Source: Undaria pinnatifida (taxonomy: Eukaryota > Sar > Phaeophyceae > Laminariales > Alariaceae). From it: 64,000 nt of DNA. The position numbers were made by a program, and so were the translations under genes. Shown here piece after piece: positions 42,026 to 53,080 of this stretch (the first letter of the stretch is position 1; every line of letters begins with the position of its first letter). The stretch is from positions 12,973,892 to 13,037,891 of the forward strand of contig JABAKD010000029.1 in the NCBI GenBank assembly GCA_012845835.1, given 5' to 3'. Below the pieces are notes generated by a model, which ran no database searches, was not told the DNA's origin, and was given only the letters and a program-made list of their open reading frames with translations.

Positions 42026-44273
42026 ACTACTGAACCGGCTATCTTCTATTGGTCAGCGTGGCCGCCATCCTGGAGGGAAGGATTCTGCGGCTAGCACATG
42101 ATCACGAGGATGCTGGCATGGAAAAGGGAAGTGTGGGGTACCTGTTACAAGATATAAACCTGCTGAAGATCGCGATAGCGACACAATAGTTTGAGAGAGA
42201 GGCCGGACTCACAGAGGCAGCCCTGCGAGCCTCGTATGCAGAGGAGCCTGCCATGCCTCCGTTTTGGTCATGGCGAGAGCCGGCGGTAAAGGAGAGGACT
42301 CGACTTCTCCACGAGGGGCGCGAGTTTCAAGCGGATGTCGTAAGGAAAACGGATGAGCAAGCAATTTTGTAGGAAAACGAAGACAGAGTAGGAGACGAGG
42401 AGAGAGTGGGAGATGAGGAAGACGAGAGAGAGAGGAGACGGCGCCCCAGCAGTAACAACGCGATCTCAGCGAAGACAAGTATGAGCCGCAGCTGGTAGAT
42501 CTGCGCAGCACTGGTGGTGAAAGCGCTGGAGAATATCAACTGTTGCAGAGGTAGCAGCTGCCCCTTTATCCGCGTCCTCAGCAAGAGCAGCAGTCAGAGG
42601 ATTGCTGCGCCTGCGAAGCACGAGCTCAACTGCCGCCGCCGTTGCCGCCGTTGCCGCCGTCATCATCACCGCTGCCGCCGCCGCAGTCGTCACCGCCTCC
42701 GTCGATATAGCCGCCGTGACACCCCAGCGCAAACCAGGTATATGCCTGAATCTGTAGGTCGTCTATGTTGCATAGGAAAAGAGGAGAGCAAAAGAAAGGG
42801 AGCTAGTTGGCTGGCAGAGGCCGGGGGAGAGGTGGAGGAAACTGCGAGAGCGGTGCATTACGCATACTGGCGGAGCTCATTGTCTGGACTGCTGAAGCAC
42901 TACGCCCCCAGGGGGGGACGTCGCCCCCGGAGGAGAGATAGAGAGAGCGAAGGTGGGTGCTTGCGGAGGAACCTGCACGGTAGGTTGGGGATGGGCGCAT
43001 GGACGCAGCAGGAGTCGCTGCCTAAAGCGAGAGAGAGTGAAAGAGAAGGGGCCAACACGCTGTCGGCAAGCTTTACGCCCGCAGCAGGCACGTGAAACTT
43101 GTTGGTTTTGCTTGCTCCTGGTGATTTTCGTTTTAGAATTGATTTTGGAAGTGATTTGAGAATGATGAATGTCTCCACGTTTGAGATTGAGATTGAAGGT
43201 TGGAGCTTTGAGATTAAAACAGAAATATGAGCAGCTAGGTATATTGCGTAGCTCATGGTGTTCAAGCGGCTTGTAGGCGTACTGCAGAACAAACGGTGTC
43301 AAGCTCTTGTGGTATGGTTGCGTAGTGGAGTGCCCTGGCGGGGAGCAAAGTTGGAGTTGAGTCTGATGCGTGAAAGTAGAACGTTAAAAGGATGAGAAAA
43401 TCTGTGATGTAAGGACAAACGATGTTAAACCAACTTCTTCGCACGTACTCGTCGTCCACAGCAAGCGGTATTACTTGCGTATGAAGTCGATTGGAAATGA
43501 TGATTGAGAATAGTTGAGGTCGAAGCCCCCTGAATGAGCAAAGGTACAGCAGTGACCAACCTGTCTTACTTACGTATACCTCGATTTGAGGGTTGGGGTT
43601 TTATTGGTAATTTTTCGGGGACCTGTTTTGTTGGTGGAGATCAAGTTTGACTCGAGAGAAACGCAACTTTGTTTTACAGTAGCTAAAACAGAATTTTCGA
43701 GAGAATTCCGCACCTGACACACTTTTATCCGTATCTGTTTGTTTTTGTTTAGAGTTTTTGGGCAGTGTACCGCTGCTACATGTGTAACACATTTCGTCGT
43801 GCAGTGTGCGGAATGCATGTAGCTCGAGTTTCTGCAGTTAGTTGCGCTTTCGTATAGTATGGAATTTCGTTTTCCTGGTCAGCCAGGCCCCGTATTGGGT
43901 ACTGGTATCTCGAAGAAATCGGACACAATTAGGGAGGCGCGTTTTCATTTCCAAAGTGGAGAATATGTTTGAATCGATTTGCGATAATACTGCCGTTTTT
44001 ACCAAGGCCATTCCGAAAATAATGTCGTTCTCGTCTGGAAATGATTGTCGAGAGTAGTTGATGCTTCTAGCATAAGTCTGTTGTTACATTGTTTGAGACT
44101 TTGGTGATTTGATTCGAGAGTTTCGTCTTTAATTGGAGGATTTGAGTTTTTATAGTTTTTATATGCGTTTTTTGTTTCTGAGTTTGGTCTCTGAGTTTGA
44201 TACGAGTTGATTGTTTTATTGCCATGTTCCAACCCTGCGATGTCGTGCCTCGTCATGCACAGAGCAGGAGGGA
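42026..44273 (+). mobile_element. Internal region of a probable LARD/TRIM-like element
   Basis: Between the two direct repeats I see no reverse transcriptase, integrase or protease motif. One plus frame from 42190 reads sensibly (REPAVKERTRLLHEGREFQA) but is broken by TAG codons near 42369 and 42498. It then becomes Arg/Cys-rich through a GCC repeat (42620-42700). A purine-rich AGAGCAGGAGGGA stretch just before the 3' repeat could be a polypurine tract. No primer-binding site was identified. Confidence 0.45.
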
Positions 44274-44596
44274 TGTTAGTATGGTTGTCGTGTACAATGA
44301 GTAGAGGGAGTGTTGATTGTACTCAGGAACACGACGGAGATGACCCATCGTAGATTGAGGAGTTCCATGCTGGATGGGGATTCTGGTAGTGGGAATTAGG
44401 GACTTCGGGGTATTGTGCGATGTTCATCCACGTATCTTCATGCCGCTGGTTGTTTAGCTCCTCATAGGACCGACTCAGGCTCGACGGCAGGATAATACAA
44501 GAGAGAGTTATGTGTCAACGTCTTTGAGTCACCACCGCGCCTCCCGGTGCCAGCAGCGCACACGCCTTTCGAGATCGGTAAACAACCTAGTACAAC
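44274..44596 (+). repeat. Probable 3' LTR
   Basis: Starts TGTTAGTATGG directly after the purine run and ends near GGTAAACAAC. See the 5' copy for the shared blocks. Confidence 0.55.
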
Positions 44597-44810
44597 AAGG
44601 ACAGTAAACCATGATGAGTAGTGCAGGTAACCTTTGCTCACAGACGGCGTCGACTCACGATTCAGAATACAGGGGGGGGGCTCCCGATAGTGCCGGTTGA
44701 ATATTGCCACTGCTCTCTACTGTGCTGGTGAAATCGCTTGGCACGACTGGAACTCTCCACGATACAAATAGTAACCCTATCCCCAATCGTACCGGTGCGC
44801 TGGGTCATCC

Positions 44811-44985
44811 CCCAGAGCGTGGTGAGTTAGCATCACTCGATGGAAAATCGACGAGCAATGGGATTTCTGGAACCCTATCTTTGCGCGATAAAAAATGAAG
44901 GCAAGAACCGGGGGGGAGAAAGGGACGGTACCTGTGACCACGGCTTGTCCAGAAGCTGGAAACTATAGAAGTGTAAAAAAAAAAG
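44811..44985 (+). mobile_element. SINE-like retroposon (family G), copy 3, 5'-truncated
   Basis: Starts at the body (GAGCGTGGTGAGTTAGCATC), lacks the tRNA-like head, and ends AGCTGGAAACTATAGAAGTG with an A-rich tail. 5' truncation with an A-rich 3' end fits target-primed reverse transcription. Confidence 0.65.
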
Positions 44986-45009
44986 GAAAAAAGGGGGGGG
45001 GGGGGGGGG

Positions 45010-45190
45010 GGGGTTGCACTTGAGGCCGAAAGGTTTCTGACCGGTTGAGCTCCTCAAGAGAAACTATCGGCTCCAGAGTATGATAACTTTATTTTGCGAG
45101 CGTACTTGCTGAGGGCGAGTGCATCGCAATGTTGGTCGGATTGCGTCAACGAATTTCTTCAACGTTAAGTTTTTGGGCGAGATATTGAAC
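45010..45190. repeat. Dispersed repeat family M, partial copy
   Basis: Matches the left part of 32378-32700 (TTTCTGACCGGTTGAGCTCC, CGGCTCCAGAGTATGATAAC). It directly follows a poly(G) run at 44993-45013. Confidence 0.5.
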
Positions 45191-45370
45191 CCTCTTGTTA
45201 CGAACTCAGAAACTTCTTCTTCGCCCCCAGCGCGGGATGCCTCCCCTGGTATGTATAGAACCGGTACCGGTGTTTTGGGCTGGTGCGTACCGGAAACAAT
45301 GAGAGCCTAAAAAAATTGGGCCTAAACTACATACGTGTGTCCCGTGCATGCCCATACTACCCAACGACAG

Positions 45371-45532
45371 CTTGCAGAACGAGTGATGAGGGACATAGAC
45401 AAAGAACAGCGTGCAGCTGAGGTTCTCAGGCAGGAGGAAAAGGCGACACGTGAGCTGGTTTGGGCGCGGTCACGCCGTGACGTCCTCCTCATGCGGCATC
45501 CTACGCATTGGGCAGGAGCCTCGTTGCTGCAG
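45371..45532 (+). CDS. IQ gene exon a
   Basis: 54 codons, phase 0, from CAACGACAG|CTTGCA to CTGCAG|GTGTGT. Charged helix followed by RSRRDVLLMRHPTHWAGAS. Confidence 0.7.
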
Positions 45533-48500
45533 GTGTGTGTTAAACGTTAAAGCAAACCCTTCGGGGCTTCAGAGGGGGAAAGTGAGCGATAAGAACGACA
45601 ATCGCAGCAGTGTTGACCGTATTAAGCAGTTCGGGGTGGTGCAAGTAGGGTGTGTGTTCGAAACTCAACGTAAGGAGCTGTGCGACACGCGCGCGTCACG
45701 GTGATGCTCCTACTGCTGCACGCTATTAGTTACTACCGACGGCGCGGCGAATCATGATCGCGCGTTTCGTGTTTGAGGTCGAAACAAATGGGCCTCAGAA
45801 AGGGCTAAGACGTTGCAGTTCTTCCAAGGAACTCGTGCTGGTGGATGCTTGTAACTGCTCATCAACTGTGCGCCTTGGCAGGAAGCGCTGCCATGGCACC
45901 TGCTACTGCTGCAACTAGCTGCTGCCGCTGCTGTTCCCAAGGACGGGGGTGTTGAAAAAGAACAAAACTCGGCCGTTCCTCGGTTTCTGTTTTCCGGGAG
46001 ATGCTCTGGTCGGGCGGGACACGGAGAGACTCGGTCTCACGAGGGTGAGCATGAGCCCCTACTATATTTTGACCCCGGGATACATTGTAAGCTTGCCTCC
46101 CTCACGATAGTTTTCTTCTGTTCGCAGGGTCCCTTACCGCGCAATTCGCGGGCGCGAGACTTGTTGAACGACGATGAGGAGGGTGGTCGAGACAGGGCGC
46201 AGGAAAGAGCGGGAAGAAACCGCATCAAGCACAACGCGCTCAACCGGGGAAGGGAGAGCATGGGTGGAGTGTGGGTGGACTCTCGGCCCAAGCTTGTCCC
46301 AGGGGTAATGCTGACGCTATCTTCTCTTGCGGCCGAGGCCATCATGGAGCTTGCCAAAGAGGTGCGTGCCGTTAGTCGACTACTGTAACTGACGTTAGTG
46401 GGCAAGTCGACTGGCAAGATCGACTGATGGCCAGCCGACTTGTCGACTTATGTCAGGCGAGCGAAGCAAGTCAAATCAGCTCCTCCTAGCCGAGGGGGCT
46501 CCACCCCAAAAATAACACATGTATCACGCCTTAAACTGCCCTTCCCGAAAGTTTGGGACCCAACAAGCCGGACAGTTGGCACGTTTGGGAACCGAACACC
46601 TATTAGTCGGTTCAGCAACCGGTCTGTGTTTTTAGTCGTGCCAACTCGCAGCTCTAGCGGTGACCAGAGGTAGCTACCCCCGACACCACATAGCCTTGGA
46701 AGGCGGGGTATTCTCAACCATAGGCCATCGGACCTTGTGTGGTGCTTGACTGCGCGTGCAACATTCCTCGTAACGTACAGACCATGTTGTGCGATCGTCA
46801 GATCCGATGGGATAACAAACAAGACCTCCCATTGTCCACACGACGGCGTGTGATATCCACACGAGGGCGTGTGGTGACCACAGGTAGATAGCCTGGAGGC
46901 GTGGGGTGACCTCGAGCGGAGTCCGGTTAGGGCTCCTTGTGTGATGTTTGCCTATGTGTGTGCCCCCTAAACATTCAGGGCACGCTATATGACCGTTTGA
47001 TGTATGGTCGTTGACTACAGATTGGATGCAGTGAGAGACCGCAAGAGACCTCTTTGTGTCGGACGCGTGGTAACCCTAGAGAAATGGCCTTGTGCGGTGG
47101 GGCGATCTCTGTCTTTGTTCGCGAGGGTTCCTTGTGCGATGCTTGACAACATGTGCGTAATTTCCCGCAACATACAGACCACGTGATATGATCGTTGGAG
47201 AAGTCGTCACTGGATTTCATGGGAGGTCGTAGCAGGCCTCTCGTTTCCCACACGAGGACGTGCGGTGACCGTAGCTAGTTGGCGTTGTGGCGTGGGGCGA
47301 TCTCGGCCGGAGTTCGGCAAGGGTTCCTTGCGCGATGATTGGCGACGTGTGTGCCATTCCCCGCAACATATTCATGCAGAACACGCTGCATGTTCCTCGG
47401 ATGCATTACCATTGGATATAGGACCGTTGCAAATACCCTCGTCCACGAAGAACTGCGGTAGCCATGAAAATATATCCTTGGAGAGTGGGGCGATCTCGAC
47501 TGGGGCTCATGGGACGTTCTTTGTGTGTACAGCAGGCTAGACCTAAAACACACGACATGCAGCAGGGTCTGTGAGATGTTTTACTTCCCGACTAGTGATT
47601 AGTTTGGTGCCGGAGAAAAAGCCTAACAACTGACTTAGTCTTCAGTGGGTAAATATCACCACACGCCGAGCCCAAAAACTTGCCTGTCAGGTGCAAAGAC
47701 GCAGCACTCCGAAATTCACCTCACCCAACTAACCACAATAAGCTGTACATACCTAAATACGTAGCCAACGAATCACCGGTCGTCGACCTGCTACTAGTAT
47801 TTTGTTAATATAGTCAGGTAGCTCGCAGTCCTACTTGCAGCGGTACTGCAACAACGTCCGTGTATACATGCTCAAGTCAAACCCGTTGCTATTCTCGAGA
47901 CGGTTGCGAGAACATTGGGAATACCATCCCGGCCTACGAGCTCAACACGCTTTTGGAATATCGCCCGCCCCCCTCGCTGTATGTACGATTTCGACGTGGC
48001 GATTTCAGGTAAATTGTGAAGACCATCCAGGTATCCGAGCTTCAAACGCGTTTCGCATCGTCCGCGAGGCAACGGCGGAGGTGGCGTTCGCCAGCCGGCG
48101 CGATAGCCTCCGGACGGGAGTTCTTATTGTGAGTCCATCGTTTTCTCAGAGTTACGCTATTGTTGCTGGCTTAGCATCCGCCATGTACAGACGAAGCGTA
48201 ACATAGTGCATGAGGATTTCTGGCTATGTGTTATTCAGTATTGTGCTGGGAGTTCCGGCTGTATTGTGTAGGATGCCACTATATCAAAATGGCGTTCACG
48301 CACGTTGAGCTACAAATGGTGTCTCCAGCGGCGGAGTACAGCTGAAAAACATTTTTCTGTGGGCAACTTATTTTGCTCTTCCTCCCGCCAGTCTACCCAG
48401 TGTTGCGAACTACATTTTGTCAGTAGGGCTTCGAGTTTGCGGACTATAAGTCACCGGCTACCTCGTATACGCTAGTTGGCTAGACCGCATGTACAGGTTG

Positions 48501-51500
48501 TAGCGCGCGGACAAATTGCGACGCTCTCCGCGATTTAGCACCTGACTCGTGCGTTTGTTGCTCTCAATGTGCGTTATATCGAGAAAGACTAACGTCTGTC
48601 GGTTGCCATAGTTCCTCACCTAATTAATATCAGGTATCTAACAGTACCGTCCACGCGACTCACAGTCCTAGTTATCAAGCATTGCACCGCGCCCGCCCCT
48701 CATCCGGCTCCACCCGCATCCCGAGGCCCCCTCCCGCCAACGTGATACGACAGGTTGCCAAGGGAAAGAGCTGCAAGCCATATCGTTGGGTACGTTGACG
48801 TGCCTCCTCGCCCTCCCATTGATGTCTGGTTGGTGAAAACTCGACGTACTCTTGCCTGACATTTTAGGGGTGCAAGCGTCTATGCTCTTGAGACTGCGTC
48901 TGTGCCTGAAATCACTACACCCTCTCCCCTCCTTCAACCCATCCCACACCCCGACGCCCCCTTCCGCCAACCCTTCCTAAAGATAAAGCTGCAAGCCATC
49001 GCAAGGGGTTGGTTGGCTCGCCGCCTCGCCCGCGTCCTCCTCCTGCAAGGCGGCTGTCGTCGAGAACTCGACGAGGCTTCGGGGGCGTGGCAGTACGTCT
49101 GGCGCTACCGCTCCACCGCTGAGGCTGCTTTGAATAGCAGCGGGACGGGGGGGGCTGCCCTGGAAAATGCAAGGGGAGGATGGGGTGGCAGTGAATCGAG
49201 GTTGTCGTGTAGGGCTAGTGGTGTCGGAAGCGAGTTCTTCAGATCGTGGTACCCTCCCCTGATGCTGAAAAGCGAGGCTCTGCCGAGTCCGCGAGCGGCA
49301 ATGAGGAGGGTGCAGACGGAGGGGAAGAAGAGGGACGCCCGGCTAGCTTTTGCAAGGTCTTTGCTTGCCGATCAGAAAGGTGCGTTTGCAAACTGCTTGT
49401 CTTAGTGTATCAGCAATTTGTGTTCGCAAAATGTTTTGTTGGATGATCAGGAAGGTGAAACGTGTGCGTGCCCATGTCCGGGAAGGGATTAGCCGTCTGC
49501 CTAAGTGTATCTGAAATTTGTGTTCGCAAAATGTTTTGTTGGATGATCAGAAAGGTGAAGCGTGTGCGTGCCGATGTTCGGGAAGGGATTCGCCGTCCGG
49601 GCAAGAGTCCGGACGCTGCATTTAACCCATCAACTACGGCGTAATTAACCTACTCTAGTCCCAAGTTGTTTGCCGCAATATCTAGTTTTTTATAATATGA
49701 TATCGACCGCGACCAATGGTTGTATCGCACTAAACATTGAAAACACTCCGTTCAGTGTCTGACCTGTCCAATCGGTACACCTCAAGCAATGCTTTATACT
49801 GCATCGTATAATATCATAAGATGTTATATGATATCGTATGTCTATGTAAAATACGCGCATCTGTTTTTGTTTTGCTGTTCTCGAGCGGCCGAGGTTTTTT
49901 TTTCTCGCTCTTTCGCCTGCGGGGCAAGCGAGGGGGCCGTCGGTATATTACGGCGCATGTCTGGATCTCAGCCGAGCTCCGCGGTAGTGTTTTGAGCATT
50001 CAACGCCGCTGAACTGACTCTTTTTGTCAAGGGGTTGTGTTCCGCCTTGATGAGACTATCAGGTGTTTGGAAGACCCCACGTTTTTTTGTGCTATTAAAA
50101 ATAGTCCGCTTCGTTCTCACACTTGTTTTAGTCCGCTTTCCTGCCCGCTGTATCTAACACCATCATCAGTCCAGTTTTTTCACCCTTTCTAGCAGCAGCC
50201 CCTCTTTGTGAAAGCCACGGACGGCGCTTCTATGTGTATATTGTGTTCGCTTCTGTATGCTTGTATCGGCGGAGTGTGTGCTGTCATACGTCACGCAAGG
50301 CAGGCGCACAAAAACGAGCAAGAAGAGCGGCGTTTTTTGGCGTTCCATTACCCCTTTTGTGGCTTGCGACGTTCCCGGGATATCAAGAGTCAACCCCATC
50401 CCGAGGGAAAACCTTGTATACCGCCGTATCACATCTTACGTGAAAGTACCCTCTTACCGCATCCAACCGGTACCCCAATGCCACCCGTGCCGCCTGCGAT
50501 GGTCAGAACGACTGAGAAAACGCGACGCTCGTGCCGAACGGCTGCTTGCACTTGTCGAAGTGATAAAGTCGGTCGAGCGGGCAACGGCGTGCCTAGAGGA
50601 TGCGGCCGTCGATTGTTTTCGGTTCAACAAGTGAGCAAAACATGTGTGTGGCATGTCGTACTACTGCTGTGGTGGCTGGTCAGGCTGTCAGTACGCCCAA
50701 CTGGCACGCACGTGCTGCCTGTTAGCTCGGTGGCTATGCCGTCTATCTAACACTGTGCGCGTATCTTGGCGTGCAAACGGACTTGGGCGCCCGCCGAACT
50801 GTGGTCTGCGATATTTAAGGTCGGCATACTACGGCAACCACCCTCCAGTTCCCTTTGCCATTGCCATGATCGTTAAAACATGTTCGTGGGTGTTCTTGAG
50901 TTCATGTATCTTTTTGGTTTGTTGTGTTGTGAAAATGATTGCCAGCTCAGTAGCTATGATGTACCCTTGGTACATCTTAACAATAAAAGGTGTTTTCAGT
51001 TATTAATAGTGCGCAAACATAATTGGGCCACCCGCCGATTTCTGGGCTCCGTTGTTTGAAGCGAGGCCGGCAACGGAAACCAACCTCTCGGCTCCTTCTC
51101 GCTGTCACGGATGTTGAAAAAAAAACGCATATCGGACAGATCGCCCCGTAGATCATGTAGAGCATCGATATCCTATGTTTTTGTCGCTATTATGTGTCGT
51201 GCGGTATCTGTGTAGTACAGCTCCAACCCAGGAAACATAACATGTGCTAGAAGAGCATTCCGATTGTCTGGCTCTCGCCCGGCAACGTGATTTATACGCC
51301 ACGCAGATCACATTGACTCCGATTGTCTGGCTCTCGCCCGGCAACGTGAATTACACGCCATGCAGATCACATTGACCAGGGATGATCTATCTCACCTGAA
51401 AGACTCAGGTCATGCACAGGGAGTGATCTGTCCGGCAATGTGCGGCAATTGCTCCAGGGGGGTGGTATCCAACCTCCCGCTTCTTTCTCGTTACCATGCC

Positions 51501-53072
51501 AGTTCAAACTTTTTTGGGGTGGAGGCACGGGGCCAGTCAGTGCACGACGTCGCCCCGCGATTTCTCTGTGGCGGTTTTTTGCACCCTCGAGGAGGGGAAA
51601 AAAGCCCGGCAGCCGGACTACTTACGTTAATGTAGATCGTACATCGCACCCTTGCCCTACCAAAGACGCCTTCGAAGGTGGTTCAGTATCTTTGTCTCTT
51701 ATTATGTGGTGTCCTGCACTGTACAGGACGTCTCCTGGTTTCTCCATGAGGGTTTTGCATCCTCGAGGAGGGGGGACTGAAGACGGGGAGCGGGATGCTG
51801 CGGCGGCCGAGACTCTGGCCGCATGGCGTCGGGCAGACACTAAGGCAAGATAAGCAGCCCCTGCACTGCACCAATTGGGACGCTATCTTTTAGAGCGACA
51901 TGTAGCAAAGAGCAAAAAGAGCCGCAAGGTCGAAAATTTTATTTGCGTGGCAAACCTTTCCATCGCCTACCTGCGGTGAACTTGACCTTTTCCCCCTCCC
52001 GCTCCCGGTGAACTTGACTAAAATTGTTCTTCTATGCTTAGTACGTTGGAAATACTTCCACCACTTGCATGTGGAGAACTCGACGCGAGTTTCTCATTTC
52101 AGGCTCGATACGCGGCTCAAACGAAAGCTCAAGAATGGTTGAAAGCCTTGCGTCCTCCTCGAGGAAAGGAAGAGGTCCAGGAGAAAACTGGAGCCTTTGT
52201 AAATGGAAACGTGCTGCCCTGTCCTCATGCCGCAGCGCCATGCAAGAATAGGGGTGCTATACACTACCGCAGGCAAACGTGCCTCCTTGAATACGACTTT
52301 TTTTTTCACACACGCATCTACTTTCCAGCTTCTGGACAAGCTGTGGTCCCAGGTATCGTCCCTTCTCCGCTCCGGTTCTTGCCTTAAATTTTTATCGCGC
52401 ATAGGGTTCAGCAACCTCACTGCTCGTCGATTTTTCATCAAATGTTGCTAACTCACGCTCCGTACTTTCCGCAAGTCCATATATATGCGCACAAGAAAAA
52501 TTCCCCACGAAGTGAGGTATATACGAGACCAGCAGCCACAAGTGCGTGAAATTCCGCCTAATTCACCTGGGTCAGGAGGTGCTGGTCCGCTCATAGCATA
52601 CATTGTGCCGTGTCCACAGCCAATTATTTACATTCGAATAATGAAACTAAATAGACGTATATAGGAGCGGCCGAGCAGGACTTTTTGCTAACGTTGGGAC
52701 CAACAACCGTTCTGCGCGTGACTACTGTATCGCATCTAATAAAAACGAAAACTAAAACATGCCAAGCCAAACTCCAAACGCCATCCTCTGCAAATGCTCC
52801 AACAGCGGCGCAAGCAGGCGGAGGCGGCGGCCTTGCGGACTGCGAACGAAAACAGAAACGCCGGAAAACCCTCGAGATCCAACTCCCCCGTCAAGTCGCA
52901 GGGTCGCGCAGCGGAGCGTCCGCGGCCAAGCAAGTTCGAGGGTGGGGGACGAGAGCGTCCGCAACCAAGCGGCCGAGGAGATTCTCATGGGAGGAGTAAA
53001 CGCGAAAAGGATGTCCAAGTTACGGTTCCGACGACCAACGACAACCTGGCTACTTTTGAGCAGGTGCTGTGA
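45371..53072 (+). CDS. IQ-motif, coiled-coil protein of unknown function (gene span, exons a-h)
   Basis: Eight exons join in one frame for about 535 residues ending in TGA. Order: a charged helix (RDIDKEQRAAEVLRQEEKAT); a Arg/Asn-rich exon; a short exon with ASNAFRIVREATAE; a long exon opening with an IQ calmodulin-binding motif (LQAIARGWLARRLARV) then WQYVWRYRS and SWYPPLML, which resembles a degenerate WW-type aromatic module; a basic helix (LRWSERLRKRDARAERLLAL); two short charged exons; and a Ser/Pro/Arg-rich tail. IQ motifs bind calmodulin or related light chains. The rest suggests a cytoskeletal or scaffold role, which is inference. All phases agree (0,0,0,1,2,0,0). The 5' end and start codon lie upstream and were not found. 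I do not recognise an orthologue. Confidence 0.72.
46128..46361 (+). CDS. IQ gene exon b
   Basis: 78 codons, phase 0, from CTTCTGTTCGCAG|GGTCCC to AAAGAG|GTGCGT, both strong sites. Contains RAQERAGRNRIKHNALNRGR and a C-terminal helix AAEAIMELAKE. Confidence 0.75.
47905..47965 (+). pseudogene. Duplicate of IQ gene exon c 5' part
   Basis: GAATACCATCCCGGCCTACG.. encodes EYHPGLRAQHAFGI, parallel to EDHPGIRASNAFRI in exon c. It may be an unused or alternative exon. Confidence 0.55.
48009..48128 (+). CDS. IQ gene exon c
   Basis: 40 codons, phase 0, from GCGATTTCAG|GTAAAT to CTTATT|GTGAGT. The acceptor at 48008 was chosen over 48030 because only it keeps phase with exon b. Its first half is duplicated upstream at 47905-47965. 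Confidence 0.65.
48711..48790 (+). repeat. Duplicate of the IQ gene exon d acceptor region
   Basis: CCCCCTCCCGCCAACG.. and AAAGAGCTGCAAGCCATATC parallel CCCCCTTCCGCCAACC and ATAAAGCTGCAAGCCATCGC at the start of exon d, 250 bp downstream. Confidence 0.65.
48983..49379 (+). CDS. IQ gene exon d (IQ motif)
   Basis: 397 nt, phase 0 to 1, from a pyrimidine-rich tract and CCTAAAG|ATAAAG to CAGAAAG|GTGCGT. Contains the IQ motif IKLQAIARGWLARRLARV at its start, then WQYVWRYRS, SWYPPLML and a basic helix near the end. Confidence 0.78.
49370..49615 (+). repeat. 100-bp tandem repeats seeded by the exon d donor
   Basis: GATCAGAAAGGTG at the exon d donor recurs near 49446 and 49546. Units 49401-49500 and 49501-49600 are near-identical over GTGTTCGCAAAATGTTTTGT with an exact 100-bp period. 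Confidence 0.88.
50390..50630 (+). CDS. IQ gene exon e
   Basis: 241 nt, phase 1 to 2, ending TTCAACAA|GTGAGC. Encodes PRENLVYRRITSYVKVPSYR and LRWSERLRKRDARAERLLAL. The acceptor (ATATCAAGAG|TC) is weak and was chosen for phase. Confidence 0.65.
51128..51444. mobile_element. Family H element in an IQ gene intron
   Basis: Left end CATATCGGACAGATC, right end GATCTGTCCGGCAATGTG. The interior has CTCCAACCCAGGAAACAT and a tandemly doubled TGTCTGGCTCTCGCCCGGCA segment (51265 and 51325). Confidence 0.75.
51545..51615 (+). pseudogene. Duplicate of IQ gene exon f
   Basis: GGTTTTTTGCACCCTCGAGGAGGGG parallels GGTTTTGCATCCTCGAGGAGGGG at exon f, with similar flanks upstream, about 180 bp away. Confidence 0.5.
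51751..51844 (+). CDS. IQ gene exon f (probable GC donor)
   Basis: 94 nt, phase 2 to 0, from TCTCCATGAG|GGTTTT to ACTAAG|GCAAGA. A GT donor is not available, and AAG|GCAAGA fits the GC-AG intron consensus. Encodes ERDAAAAETLAAWRRADTK. Confidence 0.6.
52103..52198 (+). CDS. IQ gene exon g
   Basis: 32 codons, phase 0, from TTCTCATTTCAG|GCTCGA to GCCTTT|GTAAAT. Encodes ARYAAQTKAQEWLKALRPP. Confidence 0.7.
52295..52520 (-). mobile_element. SINE-like retroposon (family G), copy 4, inverted
   Basis: On the minus strand it reads GGGGAATTTTTCTTGTGCGC, GAGCGTGAGTTAGCAAC, then CCACAGCTTGTCCAGAAGCTGG and an A-rich tail (plus-strand TTTTTTTTTC near 52300). It lies in the last intron of the IQ gene. Confidence 0.65.
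52806..53072 (+). CDS. IQ gene exon h (probable last exon)
   Basis: 88 codons plus TGA, from CTCCAACAG|CGGCGC. Encodes a basic, disordered tail with RSNSPVKSQGRAAERPRPS and ends ATFEQVL. GAGCAG|GTGCTG just before the stop could also be a donor, in which case the gene continues. Confidence 0.7.
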   Translation, partial: RRKQAEAAALRTANENRNAGKPSRSNSPVKSQGRAAERPRPSKFEGGGRERPQPSGRGDSHGRSKREKDVQVTVPTTNDNLATFEQVL

Positions 53073-53080
53073 TGGCCAAG

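Noticed and set aside
42514..43095. 193-codon plus-strand frame as a retrotransposon gag gene
   Set aside because: The Cys/Arg richness comes from a GCC/CCG repeat. No zinc-knuckle spacing or capsid-like region is visible.
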